Assembly: GCF_044793635.1 (NCBI RefSeq)
Contig: NZ_CP084992.1
Span: forward strand, 868,001 to 932,000
DNA from: Virgibacillus_F necropolis_A
GTDB lineage: Bacteria; Bacillota; Bacilli; Bacillales; Amphibacillaceae
Length of the DNA stretch: 64,000 nt
Reading direction: 5' to 3'
Shown here: one piece after another, positions 53,432 through 62,423 of the stretch
Layout: every line of letters starts with the position of its first letter
How positions within the stretch are numbered: the first letter of the stretch is position 1
Made by a program: the position numbers and the translations under genes
The notes under the pieces: generated by a model
What the model was told of the DNA's origin: nothing
Database searches by the model: none
The model's input: the letters and a program-made list of their open reading frames with translations, nothing else

Positions 53432-55351
53432 TTATTTTTTATCTACCTCTAAACTTTTTTCCGACTGTTTTTTAATAGACTCGGCAGTATTCTTACCGAT
53501 TTGATAACTATTTCTTGATTGTTTAACGGTTTTATTTTGATTGAAACGATCACTTACAACCTGACCTACATGTCTATTTTCTGTTTGTGTTTGATTTGTT
53601 TCTTGTTTCGATTGTGGTGTTGATTCACTTGGTACTGCCCCCCCACCAGTCGATACACTTCCTGTACTTGGTTGTGATGGTTCGCTTGGTGCTGAACCTC
53701 CACCTGTTGGTATACTTCCTACGCTTGCTTGTTGTGAACCACCACTTGATGTAAGATTTCCACCAGTTGATTGTTCCATTTCGTCATGTAATCCACTTAT
53801 ACTTTCAGATGAACCATTTGGTGCTGCCTGATTATTTTTTTCTTGTATTTCATTTTCAAATGAAGGTGTATTTTCCTTTGATGATGAACCTTGATTAGAA
53901 CTTTCTTCTCCTCTTTCGTACCCTTGTTGTTCCATTTCATCATGTAATCCACTTATTTCAAAATTGGACTCTCCTTGATTTGATTCTTGATCCATATCAT
54001 TTTCTAACGAACTTGCGGTTTCCTCTTGTGCTTGACTTGAACTGTCACCACCTTCTCTACTTTGGTTCTTTTGCCCTTCACCGTTTTCACCTTTACCTTC
54101 TTTGTCTTTTCCTTCGTTTGATTGACTGCTTCCAGAAGAACCTTTTCCCCCACTAGCCAAACCTGCTACGAAACCACCTGCACTTGCAGTTTTTCCACCT
54201 GCTGATATTAGATGGTTACCACCTACCCTTGCACCCTTACCTAAACCTTTTACACCTGCATAAGCACCTGCAATTGATTTCATGCCACCACTCATACCTG
54301 CATCTATTCCAAATAATCGTTCTACAATGTTTGGACCATCTATAACCGCCATCGCAAAACCAAGCATGGCAATTATATATACTAACCCGCCCGTTTCTTC
54401 TTCAAGCCAGTCTGTACCAATTAAATACACTTTCATTGATAGAAAAATCATTATCGTAGTAACAAAAATATTAACGATATTTTGAATGACTTGTTTCATT
54501 TTTTGACCGCTATGCATATCTAATGGTGCGATAATACCCGCTATTAAATAATTAAAGGTTAGTTCAAAAAATAACTTTGTTAATTTAACAGATGTTGTTA
54601 TTAGCACAAATGCCATAATGCCAAGTGTTAAAGCCATGTTCCAAAAGTTCCACGACCAACGATAATAATATTCATCAAACGAAAACCAACCACCATCGAG
54701 TTCTTTTAATGTAGGTTTGCCTGTGTACATTATCTTATTACTCAATACATCTTGACCGACATTTGAAAGGGAGTCTCCGTTTGCAAATTCAAAATCATCG
54801 TCAATCGTTGCCGTAATATTAATATCCCTTACATGTTCTTGAGAAATATTATTTGAGACATCAAGGTTCGCTTTTTTCCAACCACTTTTGTCTAACAGTG
54901 CTACATCAGTTATGTTTTCTTTGATAACTGATGTAGCAATTGATTCTGTCCCATTCATGTTAATTACATTGATAGCGTCGTCTGTAAACTTGTTTACTTT
55001 ATCTAATCCTGTGCCTAAAATCACAAGTATTGCCAATGCCATAAAAACATTAATAACAATACCTTCACGATTAAATTTCTTTTGAAATAATACTAAAAAA
55101 CCTATATAGAGAATGTTAAAAGCAAATAACGTAATTAAAATAGGTTGAATCGTATCGACAAATTCAGTGATCTTTGTACTGCTATAAAAACCTTTTAAAC
55201 CTAATACACTATTAATTACGTTTTCTAAACTATTGACTAACCAAGCCATTCCTTTAATAAATATCCAACCAATTTCACGCAGCAAAAACATGATTGGATT
55301 CGTAATATCAAGATGTCCAGCAAATTTTTCAAGGATTTCAACCGTATTCAT
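53432..55351 (-). CDS. VirB6/TrbL-like conjugation membrane protein
   Basis: The 639-aa protein has an N-terminal region with seven or so helices (to about residue 350), including the pattern WNFWNMALTLGIMAFVLI and FELTFNYLIAGIIAPLDM typical of TrbL/VirB6-type channels in Gram-positive conjugative elements. A Gly-rich stretch and a long disordered Ser/Gln/Glu tail follow, with a repeated ISGLHDEMEQ motif. It would form part of a type IV secretion channel. It is the only clear transfer gene in the element. Confidence 0.8.
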   Translation of the reverse strand: MNTVEILEKFAGHLDITNPIMFLLREIGWIFIKGMAWLVNSLENVINSVLGLKGFYSSTKITEFVDTIQPILITLFAFNILYIGFLVLFQKKFNREGIVINVFMALAILVILGTGLDKVNKFTDDAINVINMNGTESIATSVIKENITDVALLDKSGWKKANLDVSNNISQEHVRDINITATIDDDFEFANGDSLSNVGQDVLSNKIMYTGKPTLKELDGGWFSFDEYYYRWSWNFWNMALTLGIMAFVLITTSVKLTKLFFELTFNYLIAGIIAPLDMHSGQKMKQVIQNIVNIFVTTIMIFLSMKVYLIGTDWLEEETGGLVYIIAMLGFAMAVIDGPNIVERLFGIDAGMSGGMKSIAGAYAGVKGLGKGARVGGNHLISAGGKTASAGGFVAGLASGGKGSSGSSQSNEGKDKEGKGENGEGQKNQSREGGDSSSQAQEETASSLENDMDQESNQGESNFEISGLHDEMEQQGYERGEESSNQGSSSKENTPSFENEIQEKNNQAAPNGSSESISGLHDEMEQSTGGNLTSSGGSQQASVGSIPTGGGSAPSEPSQPSTGSVSTGGGAVPSESTPQSKQETNQTQTENRHVGQVVSDRFNQNKTVKQSRNSYQIGKNTAESIKKQSEKSLEVDKK

Positions 55352-55364
55352 TGTACACCTCTTT

Positions 55365-55799
55365 CTAATTATCGTTATTTTTGACTTTTTGAATTAGAGT
55401 GCTAACTTTCTGTGCTACCTTATCCTTTTTTTCAATACGAGATAGTTCTATATCCGACTTTTTAGTACCATCCTGATAAAATCCAAATGCTTGTGAATCT
55501 AGATCAATTTCAATGTATTTTCTATGTTTTTGTTGATCGAAAACATAAAAGTTAATTTCCTTTTTTTCCGCAATACGTTTAATTTCATTCATAATCATTT
55601 TGTCATCCTCATTGTCTGATTCTAGCGCTGACTTTACGTAAATGAATCCACCCTTTTCAGTCACAAAGTCTTGAACCTCAGATGGCTTCAATTCGATAAT
55701 CATTCCTTCTCCATTAAGACTGTTGTCACTTCCGCATGCTACCAAAAGCATTACTAGAAAAAAACAAACACAACTGCTTACTAACCTTTTAAGAGGCAT
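55365..55799 (-). CDS. Lipoprotein, thioredoxin-like, element-encoded
   Basis: The 144-aa protein has a lipoprotein signal ending MLLVAC and a domain resembling a degenerate thioredoxin fold (FIYVKSALESDNEDD, INFYVFDQQKH) without a CxxC pair. Lipoproteins in this position occur in Gram-positive conjugative elements, some involved in exclusion. It is 13 bp upstream of the TrbL-like gene. Role uncertain. Confidence 0.65.
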   Translation of the reverse strand: MPLKRLVSSCVCFFLVMLLVACGSDNSLNGEGMIIELKPSEVQDFVTEKGGFIYVKSALESDNEDDKMIMNEIKRIAEKKEINFYVFDQQKHRKYIEIDLDSQAFGFYQDGTKKSDIELSRIEKKDKVAQKVSTLIQKVKNNDN

Positions 55800-55826
55800 A
55801 GAAATAACTCCTTTTTCTAAAAATAT

Positions 55827-56003
55827 TTATTGTATAAGAAAGCCTTGTACCCTTTCTTGTGATGGTAAAATAAGATCAAAGTAAATCATACCAGTATTGC
55901 TGACGTACTTTTCTTGTATAAAACCTTTACCTTCAGGATCTTCCCGTTTTTGAATATAATTGTTTAAACGCTTTTCTTCTGTTTGATTTAAAGCTCTTTC
56001 CAT
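55827..56003 (-). CDS. Small hypothetical protein of the element
   Basis: The 58-aa ORF starts MERALNQTEEKRLNNYIQK after AAGGAG and continues with an IYFDLILPSQERVQGF tail. It is soluble, with no known family. It precedes the lipoprotein gene by 28 bp. Confidence 0.55.
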   Translation of the reverse strand: MERALNQTEEKRLNNYIQKREDPEGKGFIQEKYVSNTGMIYFDLILPSQERVQGFLIQ

Positions 56004-56122
56004 ACGACACATCTCCTTCTGAAATAATCCTAGTCCTTTAACCAAGCTACAATGCTTTTTATTCTTTACAAACCATATATTAATCTAAATCCTCTTCAAT
56101 GGCCTTAAAAGATTGTCTATAT

Positions 56123-56359
56123 TCAATCAACTATGCTATAATCAAATTTCTTCGGGGCAGGAAAACAGTCTGAGATATTAGGCGTATCGTTTTCTTCTGT
56201 TTTCCTGCTTTTTAAATACTCTGTCGTATGCTCAACAGTTGGCGCAGTTTTATATCCATCTGAATTTTTATGTTTAATCCAGTCCTCCCACCTTAGGTTC
56301 GATTCCGTTTGACTGTCATTTTGGTGAAATACCATCACGCTTTTCATTCCTTGCCACAT
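56123..56359 (-). CDS. Small hypothetical protein behind the DnaC-like gene
   Basis: The 78-aa ORF begins MWQGMKSVMVFHQND, with GGAGGAGGG nine bases upstream, and directly follows the DnaC-like stop codon. It is polar with no motif. Probably part of the replication operon. Confidence 0.55.
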   Translation of the reverse strand: MWQGMKSVMVFHQNDSQTESNLRWEDWIKHKNSDGYKTAPTVEHTTEYLKSRKTEENDTPNISDCFPAPKKFDYSIVD

Positions 56360-56360
56360 C

Positions 56361-57140
56361 TTAAAATTCCCTCCTCCTATAATCTGTACCATTCATAACA
56401 ACAACTTCTGTATTTTCCATCATTCTAGAGAAATTCCGTTCATTCACTCGTTTTTTTAGTTCAGTACTATTTAAATTTGTGGTATAAATCGTTGCTTTCC
56501 CAGTACGGTCATCAAAAATCTCAAACAATTTTGAAGTAGACCATTCAGTTTGTTGTTCTGATCCAATATCATCAATTACTAATAAATCTACCTGACGGAT
56601 AAAATCTAATAATTCATCCTCCGTTACTCCTTCCTTGTTATATGTTCGCTTAATTTTAGTTAGCAGTTTTGGAAGCGATACGAACAAGCAATGATACCCT
56701 AATTCCATTAACTCTTTAGTAATAGAGATAGAAAGATGACTTTTTCCAGTTCCATAGTTTCCAGTAAGTAATAGATTGTGTTTCCCATCAAATGCATCTA
56801 TATATGCTGACACCATCTTTTTTGCTTTTTTTAACTCAATACTGGTTGGTTTATAGTTCTCTATTGTTGCACTCTTTAATGAATCATTTATTAATGAATA
56901 GTAATTAAAACTATTAATCAATTTATCTTGTTTTAATTGCATATGAGATCGTTTTGTTTGCTCTGCTAGTTTAATATCCTCACATTTGCACCCAAAATCG
57001 ACTATTGTCTTTTCCCCTTTAAATGGTCCGATTGGTATAACTAGCTCTTTCCGTTCCACCTCTTGGTGACAACTTTGACAAATATAGGTCTTAATCAATC
57101 CTTGCTTCGGATTGCCTACCTTTTTATTTATATTCCGCAT
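56361..57140 (-). CDS. DnaC/DnaI-like helicase loader ATPase
   Basis: The 259-aa AAA+ protein has an N-terminal zinc-like cluster (CQSCHQEV...FGCKCED), Walker A LLTGNYGTGKSHLS and Walker B LLVIDDIGSEQ. A GGTDYRR-like C terminus and Arg-rich sensor follow. Such proteins load replicative helicase and are common in phages and integrative elements. Start 57140 has AAGGAG upstream. It is just behind the DnaD-like gene. Confidence 0.88.
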   Translation of the reverse strand: MRNINKKVGNPKQGLIKTYICQSCHQEVERKELVIPIGPFKGEKTIVDFGCKCEDIKLAEQTKRSHMQLKQDKLINSFNYYSLINDSLKSATIENYKPTSIELKKAKKMVSAYIDAFDGKHNLLLTGNYGTGKSHLSISITKELMELGYHCLFVSLPKLLTKIKRTYNKEGVTEDELLDFIRQVDLLVIDDIGSEQQTEWSTSKLFEIFDDRTGKATIYTTNLNSTELKKRVNERNFSRMMENTEVVVMNGTDYRRREF

Positions 57141-57152
57141 AATCTTCACTCC

Positions 57153-57872
57153 TTAAAATCCATAATTATAGCCATCATGATTCAATTTTGTTTGTTTATG
57201 AGACTTTTGATTGCTAATTCGGTGCTGCTTCCGAAAATCTACTTCTTCAGATTCAGCCTGTTCAATAGTAGTAATGTTATTTTTGTGCCATGATTTTAAT
57301 ATTCTTTCCGTATAACCCCATGATTTTTTATTTCGCTTAATTGAACGTTTCATTGCTTCAATAACCAGATCACTTCCCAAACTGTCTGTCCATTTGAAAA
57401 TAGATTCTTTCTCATATGGACTAGCAATACCATAGTTTATTTCATAAAACTTAATTGCCTTGTTAGTAGTAGAAATATAGTTACTATCATTCTTAGTTAG
57501 TTCATTCTTAGTAGGGGGGACATTTTGTACATTTAGTTTTTGTACATCTACATTTTCTACATGTGCAGAACCGCAAAGTAGAGGATTTTCATATACAATA
57601 GTCTCCCAATAAGCAATTCTTTGTCCTTCTCGAACGGGTCTCCGTTTCGTATATCCGTACTTTTCCAATTCTTTAAATCCTGAGCGAAATGCCCTTTCAC
57701 CATCTGTTGAATGTTTTATTAATTCACTAATATAAAAAGTCCAGTCATCGGGTTTCGACAACATAAAAGCTAAAATGCCCTTTGCCTTCCATGACAAATT
57801 CTTATCGTTTAAACCCGTTTTATCCATAACTACAAAATTATTATTTTTGCTTATCCTGAATATACTTTTCAT
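57153..57872 (-). CDS. DnaD-domain replication protein
   Basis: The 239-aa protein begins with a winged-helix replication-initiator-like region (LSWKAKGILAFMLSKPDDWTFYISELI, DGERAFRSGFKELEKYGY). It ends in a DnaD-type helical domain (NYGIASPYEKESIFKWTDSLG, AMKRSIKRNKKSWGYTERILKSW). It would open the element origin and recruit the DnaC-like loader encoded next. Four bases separate the two genes. Confidence 0.87.
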   Translation of the reverse strand: MKSIFRISKNNNFVVMDKTGLNDKNLSWKAKGILAFMLSKPDDWTFYISELIKHSTDGERAFRSGFKELEKYGYTKRRPVREGQRIAYWETIVYENPLLCGSAHVENVDVQKLNVQNVPPTKNELTKNDSNYISTTNKAIKFYEINYGIASPYEKESIFKWTDSLGSDLVIEAMKRSIKRNKKSWGYTERILKSWHKNNITTIEQAESEEVDFRKQHRISNQKSHKQTKLNHDGYNYGF

Positions 57873-57888
57873 TCCAGCATCCTCCTAC

Positions 57889-58152
57889 TCAATTCCTCCT
57901 ACTATTCAACCATTCCCCTAGGAACCTCTTAGCTTCTTCTGCTGGGAAATACCACTTGCCACCAACCTTTATTTTGGGAAAACCATCATCGTAAAAGAAT
58001 GTGTTTTGGATTGTGTTCCAACACATGCAAGTACGCCTTTTAAGCTCGTTGGAATCCCAATACACCAATTCCTTCTCTATTTCCTCTAATTTATTTCTTA
58101 TCTCTTTTTCATAAATTTGCCGAATTTGATTTTCATCAACATGTACTTCAAT
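57889..58152 (-). CDS. DUF771-like DNA-binding protein with ATT start
   Basis: The 87-aa protein (EVHVDENQIRQIYEKEI, then LEEIEKELVYWDSNELKRRT, CWNTIQNTFFYDD and GGKWYFPAEEAKRFL) matches the DUF771 pattern of phage-like DNA-binding proteins, with a helix-turn-helix at TCMCWNTIQN. The frame has no ATG, GTG or TTG before residue 29. The only candidate is ATT at 58152, eight bases after GGAGGAG, overlapping the xre stop codon as ATTGA. It precedes dnaD-like. Confidence 0.75.
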   Translation of the reverse strand: MEVHVDENQIRQIYEKEIRNKLEEIEKELVYWDSNELKRRTCMCWNTIQNTFFYDDGFPKIKVGGKWYFPAEEAKRFLGEWLNSRRN

Positions 58153-58399
58153 TATTTATACTCCTCCTAACACTTTTGATAACTTTTTTATCATTAATAT
58201 GCAAAAAAATATCAGGAAAAAGCTTCTTAATATCTACATTAAAGAAATATTCATATTTCAACATAGTATCTCTTCCAGGCTTTACAACTCCCTTCTCTAT
58301 TTTCCTCACATAAACTTCTGATATTCCAATTATTTCAGCTAATTCCTTTTGGGTTATACTATATTTTTTTCTAATTGCAAAAAGATGTTTGCGATACAA
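58148..58399 (-). CDS. Xre-family regulator (Cro-like)
   Basis: The 83-aa protein has a helix-turn-helix: AIRKKYSITQKELAEIIGISEVYVRKIEKGVVKP. TTG 58399 follows AAAGGAGGG at five bases; a TTG further upstream begins inside an operator. It is divergent from the second Xre gene and likely leads the replication operon, like Cro or excisionase-control genes of phages. Confidence 0.75.
   Translation of the reverse strand: MYRKHLFAIRKKYSITQKELAEIIGISEVYVRKIEKGVVKPGRDTMLKYEYFFNVDIKKLFPDIFLHINDKKVIKSVRRSINN
58177..58193. promoter_or_regulatory. Xre operator copy 1
   Basis: TGATAACTTTTTTATCA, a palindromic 17-mer, lies inside the 3' end of the minus-strand xre gene, about 25 bp before the DUF771 gene. 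It is identical to the copy at 58415-58431. Confidence 0.6.
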
Positions 58400-58414
58400 A
58401 TGTACCCTCCTTTC

Positions 58415-58540
58415 TGATAACTTTTTTATCAACGGTATAGTTACATAATAAATGATAAATATTTTATCGTCAATGCCTATTTGATAAATAATTTTTCAAA
58501 AATGATTTCAAAAACGGTAATCTTTTTATCATAAGTCAGT
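58415..58540. promoter_or_regulatory. Xre operator cluster between divergent regulators
   Basis: The same 17-mer recurs at 58415-58431, with TGATAAATATTTTATCG (58453-58469), TTGATAAATAATTTTTCAA (58481 on) and TATCATA (58528 on) as variants. TATAAT near 58541 could be the -10 of the plus-strand repressor. It looks like a lysogeny-type switch. Confidence 0.65.
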
Positions 58541-58565
58541 TATAATAATACATAGAGGTGATACC

Positions 58566-58958
58566 ATGAATGATAAAAATGGTGTATTAGGAAAAAGATT
58601 AAAATTGCATAGGGCAAAATACAATAAGAGTCAGGAAGAAGTTTCAAAAGCAATTGATGTTTCCAGAGCTCGTTACTCTCATTATGAGAACAACCATGTT
58701 GAACCTGATATAGAGGTGATAAAAAAACTCGCTGATTATTACAACGTGTCTAGCGATTATTTATTAGGTATAACAAATAGTGTGAAAGGTAATAACAACG
58801 AATCTAAAACAAATTTTACAGTGCTGCATAACGATATTGACAATACTGATCAGGATACCAAAATGATTGAAATGTACTTACAATTAATGACTCCTGAGCA
58901 ACGAAGAAAAGCCCGTATATTAATTCAAACGGCTTTTGACGATCTATTAAAATCGTAA
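58566..58958 (+). CDS. Xre-family repressor
   Basis: The 130-aa protein has an N-terminal helix-turn-helix (LGKRLKLHRAKYNKSQEEVSKAIDVSRARYSHYENN) and a C-terminal dimer helix (LQLMTPEQRRKARILIQTAF). It resembles phage/ICE immunity repressors. No ImmA-type protease gene follows; the integrase is next. GAGGTGAT precedes the ATG. Confidence 0.88.
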   Translation: MNDKNGVLGKRLKLHRAKYNKSQEEVSKAIDVSRARYSHYENNHVEPDIEVIKKLADYYNVSSDYLLGITNSVKGNNNESKTNFTVLHNDIDNTDQDTKMIEMYLQLMTPEQRRKARILIQTAFDDLLKS

Positions 58959-59060
58959 TGAATTTAATTTTGTAATTAAAAACTTTCTACAATTTAACAT
59001 TGAAAAGGTATTGTAATTGTATTTCATAGTATTTGATGATTGTTTTATGGGGGTATCTGT

Positions 59061-60203
59061 TTGGCTACATTTAGAAAATTAAAAAGTGGTAAATGGCAAT
59101 CTAGAGTTTACATTGATGGTGAAAGAAAAAGTATTGGGGCATTCAATACAAAAAAAGAAGCAGAAATTAGAGCAAATGAAGTTGAAAATAAAGTTTACTA
59201 TAACAAAACAATTGTAGACAGAAAAATCCCATTTAAGACAGTAATAGATGATTGGTTTTCTCAAAAAAAGAGAACCGTTAAGGATTCAACATTTGAACAA
59301 TTAGAAGTAATCAAACGGTTGCATATTGAGCCCTATTTCGGAAGAAGAAGGCTTTTTAATATAAATAGAAATGATGTAATTGAATGGATGGAATCATATG
59401 AAGGAAATAAAAAGTATTCTTATGGTACCCGTTTAAAACATCTTTCCACATTAAAAGATATATTTTATCATGCTATACATGAATTGGAACTATTAGATAA
59501 GAATCCTGCTGCGAGATTAAAAATTGCTAAGCCCGATGAATTTCGTAATCTTAGGAAAGATGTAAAATATTATAGCTTAGGCGAACTCAATACCCTGTTA
59601 AATTATTTAAAAGGATATGAATCACCTCGTTTTAAAGAATATAAAGTATATTACGCACTCATCTTTTTATTATCACGTACAGGTCTGAGAATAAGCGAAG
59701 TACTGGCATTAAGGTGGAGTGATCTCAATGGTCATCGTTTAGATATTAGTAAACAAACTGCTAGAAATGATAATAACGAATTAAGAATTGCATCTTTAAA
59801 AACGTTTAGTTCTTACCGCAACATTGAGATTGATGAAAATACTATCGAATTACTAGGATGGTTTAAAAAGATTCAAAATGATTGCATCTCTAAGTATGAT
59901 AAATTTAAAAGAAATAAAGATGTTATCATTTTTCAAACATACAATGGAAACTATATGACACCTTCAACCGTTAGAGACACACTTGCAGGTCATTGTCTAA
60001 ACGCAGGTATTGAATATAAAGGAACACACACTTTCAGACACACACATGCAGTTCTCTCACTTGAAGCTGGTACTGATCTACTATATTTATCTAAGCGCTT
60101 AGGACATGGCTCAATCAAAACAACAGCAGATACATATCTCGATATAACACCACAATTTGAATCACAGGAACTTGAAAAAATATCGAATTACTTAAATAAC
60201 TAA
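59061..60203 (+). CDS. int: Tyrosine integrase
   Basis: The 380-aa recombinase has an AP2-like arm-binding domain (FRKLKSGKWQSRVYIDGERK), a core-binding SAM-like domain (WFSQKKRTVKDSTF...), and the catalytic domain: Arg in SRTGLRISEVLALRW, HTFRHTHAVLSLEA (HxxR), GHGSIKTTADTYLDI (His/Gly-His and Tyr). It would insert and excise the element at the sufB end. TTG 59061 follows GGGGG. It is next to the repressor, as in phage-like ICE modules. Confidence 0.94.
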   Translation: MATFRKLKSGKWQSRVYIDGERKSIGAFNTKKEAEIRANEVENKVYYNKTIVDRKIPFKTVIDDWFSQKKRTVKDSTFEQLEVIKRLHIEPYFGRRRLFNINRNDVIEWMESYEGNKKYSYGTRLKHLSTLKDIFYHAIHELELLDKNPAARLKIAKPDEFRNLRKDVKYYSLGELNTLLNYLKGYESPRFKEYKVYYALIFLLSRTGLRISEVLALRWSDLNGHRLDISKQTARNDNNELRIASLKTFSSYRNIEIDENTIELLGWFKKIQNDCISKYDKFKRNKDVIIFQTYNGNYMTPSTVRDTLAGHCLNAGIEYKGTHTFRHTHAVLSLEAGTDLLYLSKRLGHGSIKTTADTYLDITPQFESQELEKISNYLNN

Positions 60204-60698
60204 AAACAAATATAATTAAAACTTTGATTATATAAGTAAATCAGACAGTACTCCTTTTATTACAAACCCAAAATTGATACAGAAAACATTGAAACCACTT
60301 ATAAATCAATTGAAAACATAATAACAATTGCGACTGAATCAGTAAGATCTATCGAAGAAAAATTTACTCCCAGAACAAATCAGAAAACATTTTATCGAAA
60401 AATATAAATTTATCAAATAAAGTTAGGTGTGATTACAGCCATGAAATGTACCATCCGTGACATATTTTTTACCACTTCATTCCTTCTATATGACAAAGTT
60501 AAAAAGATATAGTTTTTGGAATCAAAAATGTATACTTGTTGTGCAAATTCGACTGATTTTCAATAAGAGCAGTCATCCACAAAAGGGCATTGTGTGGAAT
60601 AAAGAATGTATAACTGGTGGGAATTTAACTGCCAATTGTTTAAGTTCTCATCCATTTATTGTTTGATTATTGTTACTATATTTCAAGGAGGAAAAGTA
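60204..60698 (+). other. Gap behind the integrase with a remnant ORF
   Basis: At about 60240-60400 a plus-strand frame without start codon reads FYYKPKIDTENIETTYKSI, then EEKFTPRTNQ and stops. It looks like the 3' end of a lost gene. The rest holds no supported feature; a short ORF overlaps the next gene's leader. Confidence 0.4.
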
Positions 60699-62150
60699 AT
60701 GGGTAGAAAAAGCAGAGAAAAAAAAGAACGAAAGCATACAACTATTGCTCAACACAAACGAAAGGGAAAGACACTATCTTCTCCATTTTCACAATTAGAA
60801 AACATGAAGAAACTTTCATGGAAAGATGACAGGTTGCCAAGTTTTTTATGGATTGGATTGATTATTAATTTAAATGACAGATTAACAGGCATAAATAATA
60901 TACACAAAATATGTAAATACTTTTACGATAAACCTGAAGAATTACGCCCTGAAGAATTAGCAATTGAATCTATCAGTAATATGTCAGACAAACAAATCGA
61001 TGAATTCTATGACTTTTTATTTAATGAATTATTTTTAACAGAAGAAATTAAACCTCTTCTTTTATTTGAATCCTTTCCCAAGAAACACTTATTGGAAAAG
61101 TTTATTAGCATTGATAGTGATAATATAAAAAATGAATTTTATAAATTATATAGCAGCGTAGCGAATATGTTAGATCAGCAATCGCAATTAGCAACGGACT
61201 GCCGATGGGCTAGAATTTTCTATCTTATGGCTAACGGGAAATTACAAATGGGGCAGTTTGCTGAGGAAATATTTTATTATCCGCAAAAAAGTGATATGAA
61301 AATGGTACGCCCCGCAATTCGTTCATGTGAAAACGCGATGAGCGTCATGTCAGAACCAAGTCACTGGGTACAACAATTTTGGGATGAAGCTTTAAATATC
61401 TCTCCGTGTTGGGATTTAAATGTAGTTACAGAAGAAGAACCGAAGTTAGCAGCGTTAATCGTACAAAATATTGATGAAATTGAAATTGCAATTAGAGAAC
61501 ATTTTTATACATCAAGATCTACATCAGCAATCGATGCAAAACATGAAGCAAGCTTCGCTTTTGCTTTATATTGTATAGATATATTAAAGGAATTGACTTA
61601 TTCACCCATACAAAATGGTATTACAGGTCGCTTAGGTTTAAGAACTATTGCCGAATGTTATATAACTCTAGCATATTTAGCAAAAAAGAATGATGAAGAT
61701 TTATGGCTAAGTTATCGTGTTTATGGATCGGGTCAAGCTAAGTTAGCTTTCTTAAAAATTGATGAACTCGCTGCACAACCACAATTTGTATCGTTGGAAA
61801 CTTTAGAGATGCTTGCAAATGAGGATCAATGGCAAGAGTATAGCGATATTAACTTGGGGCATTGGGAAAATTCTAACTTAAGAAAGATGAGTGAATTTGC
61901 TGATGTGAAAGATATTTATAATAGCTACTATGATTGGACTTCAGGGTTTGCCCATGGTCAGTGGTCATCTTTAAGGAATTCGGAATTTACAGTTTGCGGA
62001 AACCCCCTACATAGACTGCACAGAATTCCTTCCAAAAATAAAGAGCTTACAACGGTTACCTCAGATGCTGTTGATTTATGTAATAAAATAATCAATACAT
62101 TAATCAGTTTATATCCTACAGAGAAAATTGCTTTACTTAAAACAGGTTAA
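60699..62150 (+). CDS. DUF5677-like protein, possible defence factor
   Basis: The 483-aa protein has a basic N terminus (GRKSREKKERKHTTIAQHKRKGK) and a helical C-terminal half: TGRLGLRTIAECYITLAYL and FAHGQWSSLRNSEF, patterns like DUF5677 proteins, which are HEPN-like. ATG 60699 has AAGGAGG. It lies in the cargo part beside the integrase, where defence genes often are. RNase or abortive infection activity is only inferred. Confidence 0.65.
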   Translation: MGRKSREKKERKHTTIAQHKRKGKTLSSPFSQLENMKKLSWKDDRLPSFLWIGLIINLNDRLTGINNIHKICKYFYDKPEELRPEELAIESISNMSDKQIDEFYDFLFNELFLTEEIKPLLLFESFPKKHLLEKFISIDSDNIKNEFYKLYSSVANMLDQQSQLATDCRWARIFYLMANGKLQMGQFAEEIFYYPQKSDMKMVRPAIRSCENAMSVMSEPSHWVQQFWDEALNISPCWDLNVVTEEEPKLAALIVQNIDEIEIAIREHFYTSRSTSAIDAKHEASFAFALYCIDILKELTYSPIQNGITGRLGLRTIAECYITLAYLAKKNDEDLWLSYRVYGSGQAKLAFLKIDELAAQPQFVSLETLEMLANEDQWQEYSDINLGHWENSNLRKMSEFADVKDIYNSYYDWTSGFAHGQWSSLRNSEFTVCGNPLHRLHRIPSKNKELTTVTSDAVDLCNKIINTLISLYPTEKIALLKTG

Positions 62151-62423
62151 TACTGACTGTCTGTTGATAGAAATAATAATAAAACGATTGTTCCTGTATC
62201 GATGGAGCAGTTTAGCTGATGAGTGATATTTCCATCTGTGTTTAATAAGAATGTGCAATTGTGAAAAAGAATTGCGTCCTCTTTAGGGCGCAGTATAAGA
62301 ATAAAGACATGTGTCAGGATCAGGGCCAATTTATGGAACAATTTATTGTGGAAGTAATGGTAATTAAAATAAATGTTTTTTCAAATATCGAACCAATAAA
62401 ATGTAATAGGGGGTAAGAAATGA
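62151..62423. other. Gap between the DUF5677-like and HNH genes
   Basis: AT-rich sequence with a small hairpin (GCGTCCT...AGGGCGC near 62270-62286). A similar sequence occurs near 52130. I see no gene. Confidence 0.4.

Noticed and set aside
62147..62341. 64-aa minus-strand ORF
   Set aside because: No ribosome-binding site and no recognisable pattern; it overlaps the hairpin in this gap.
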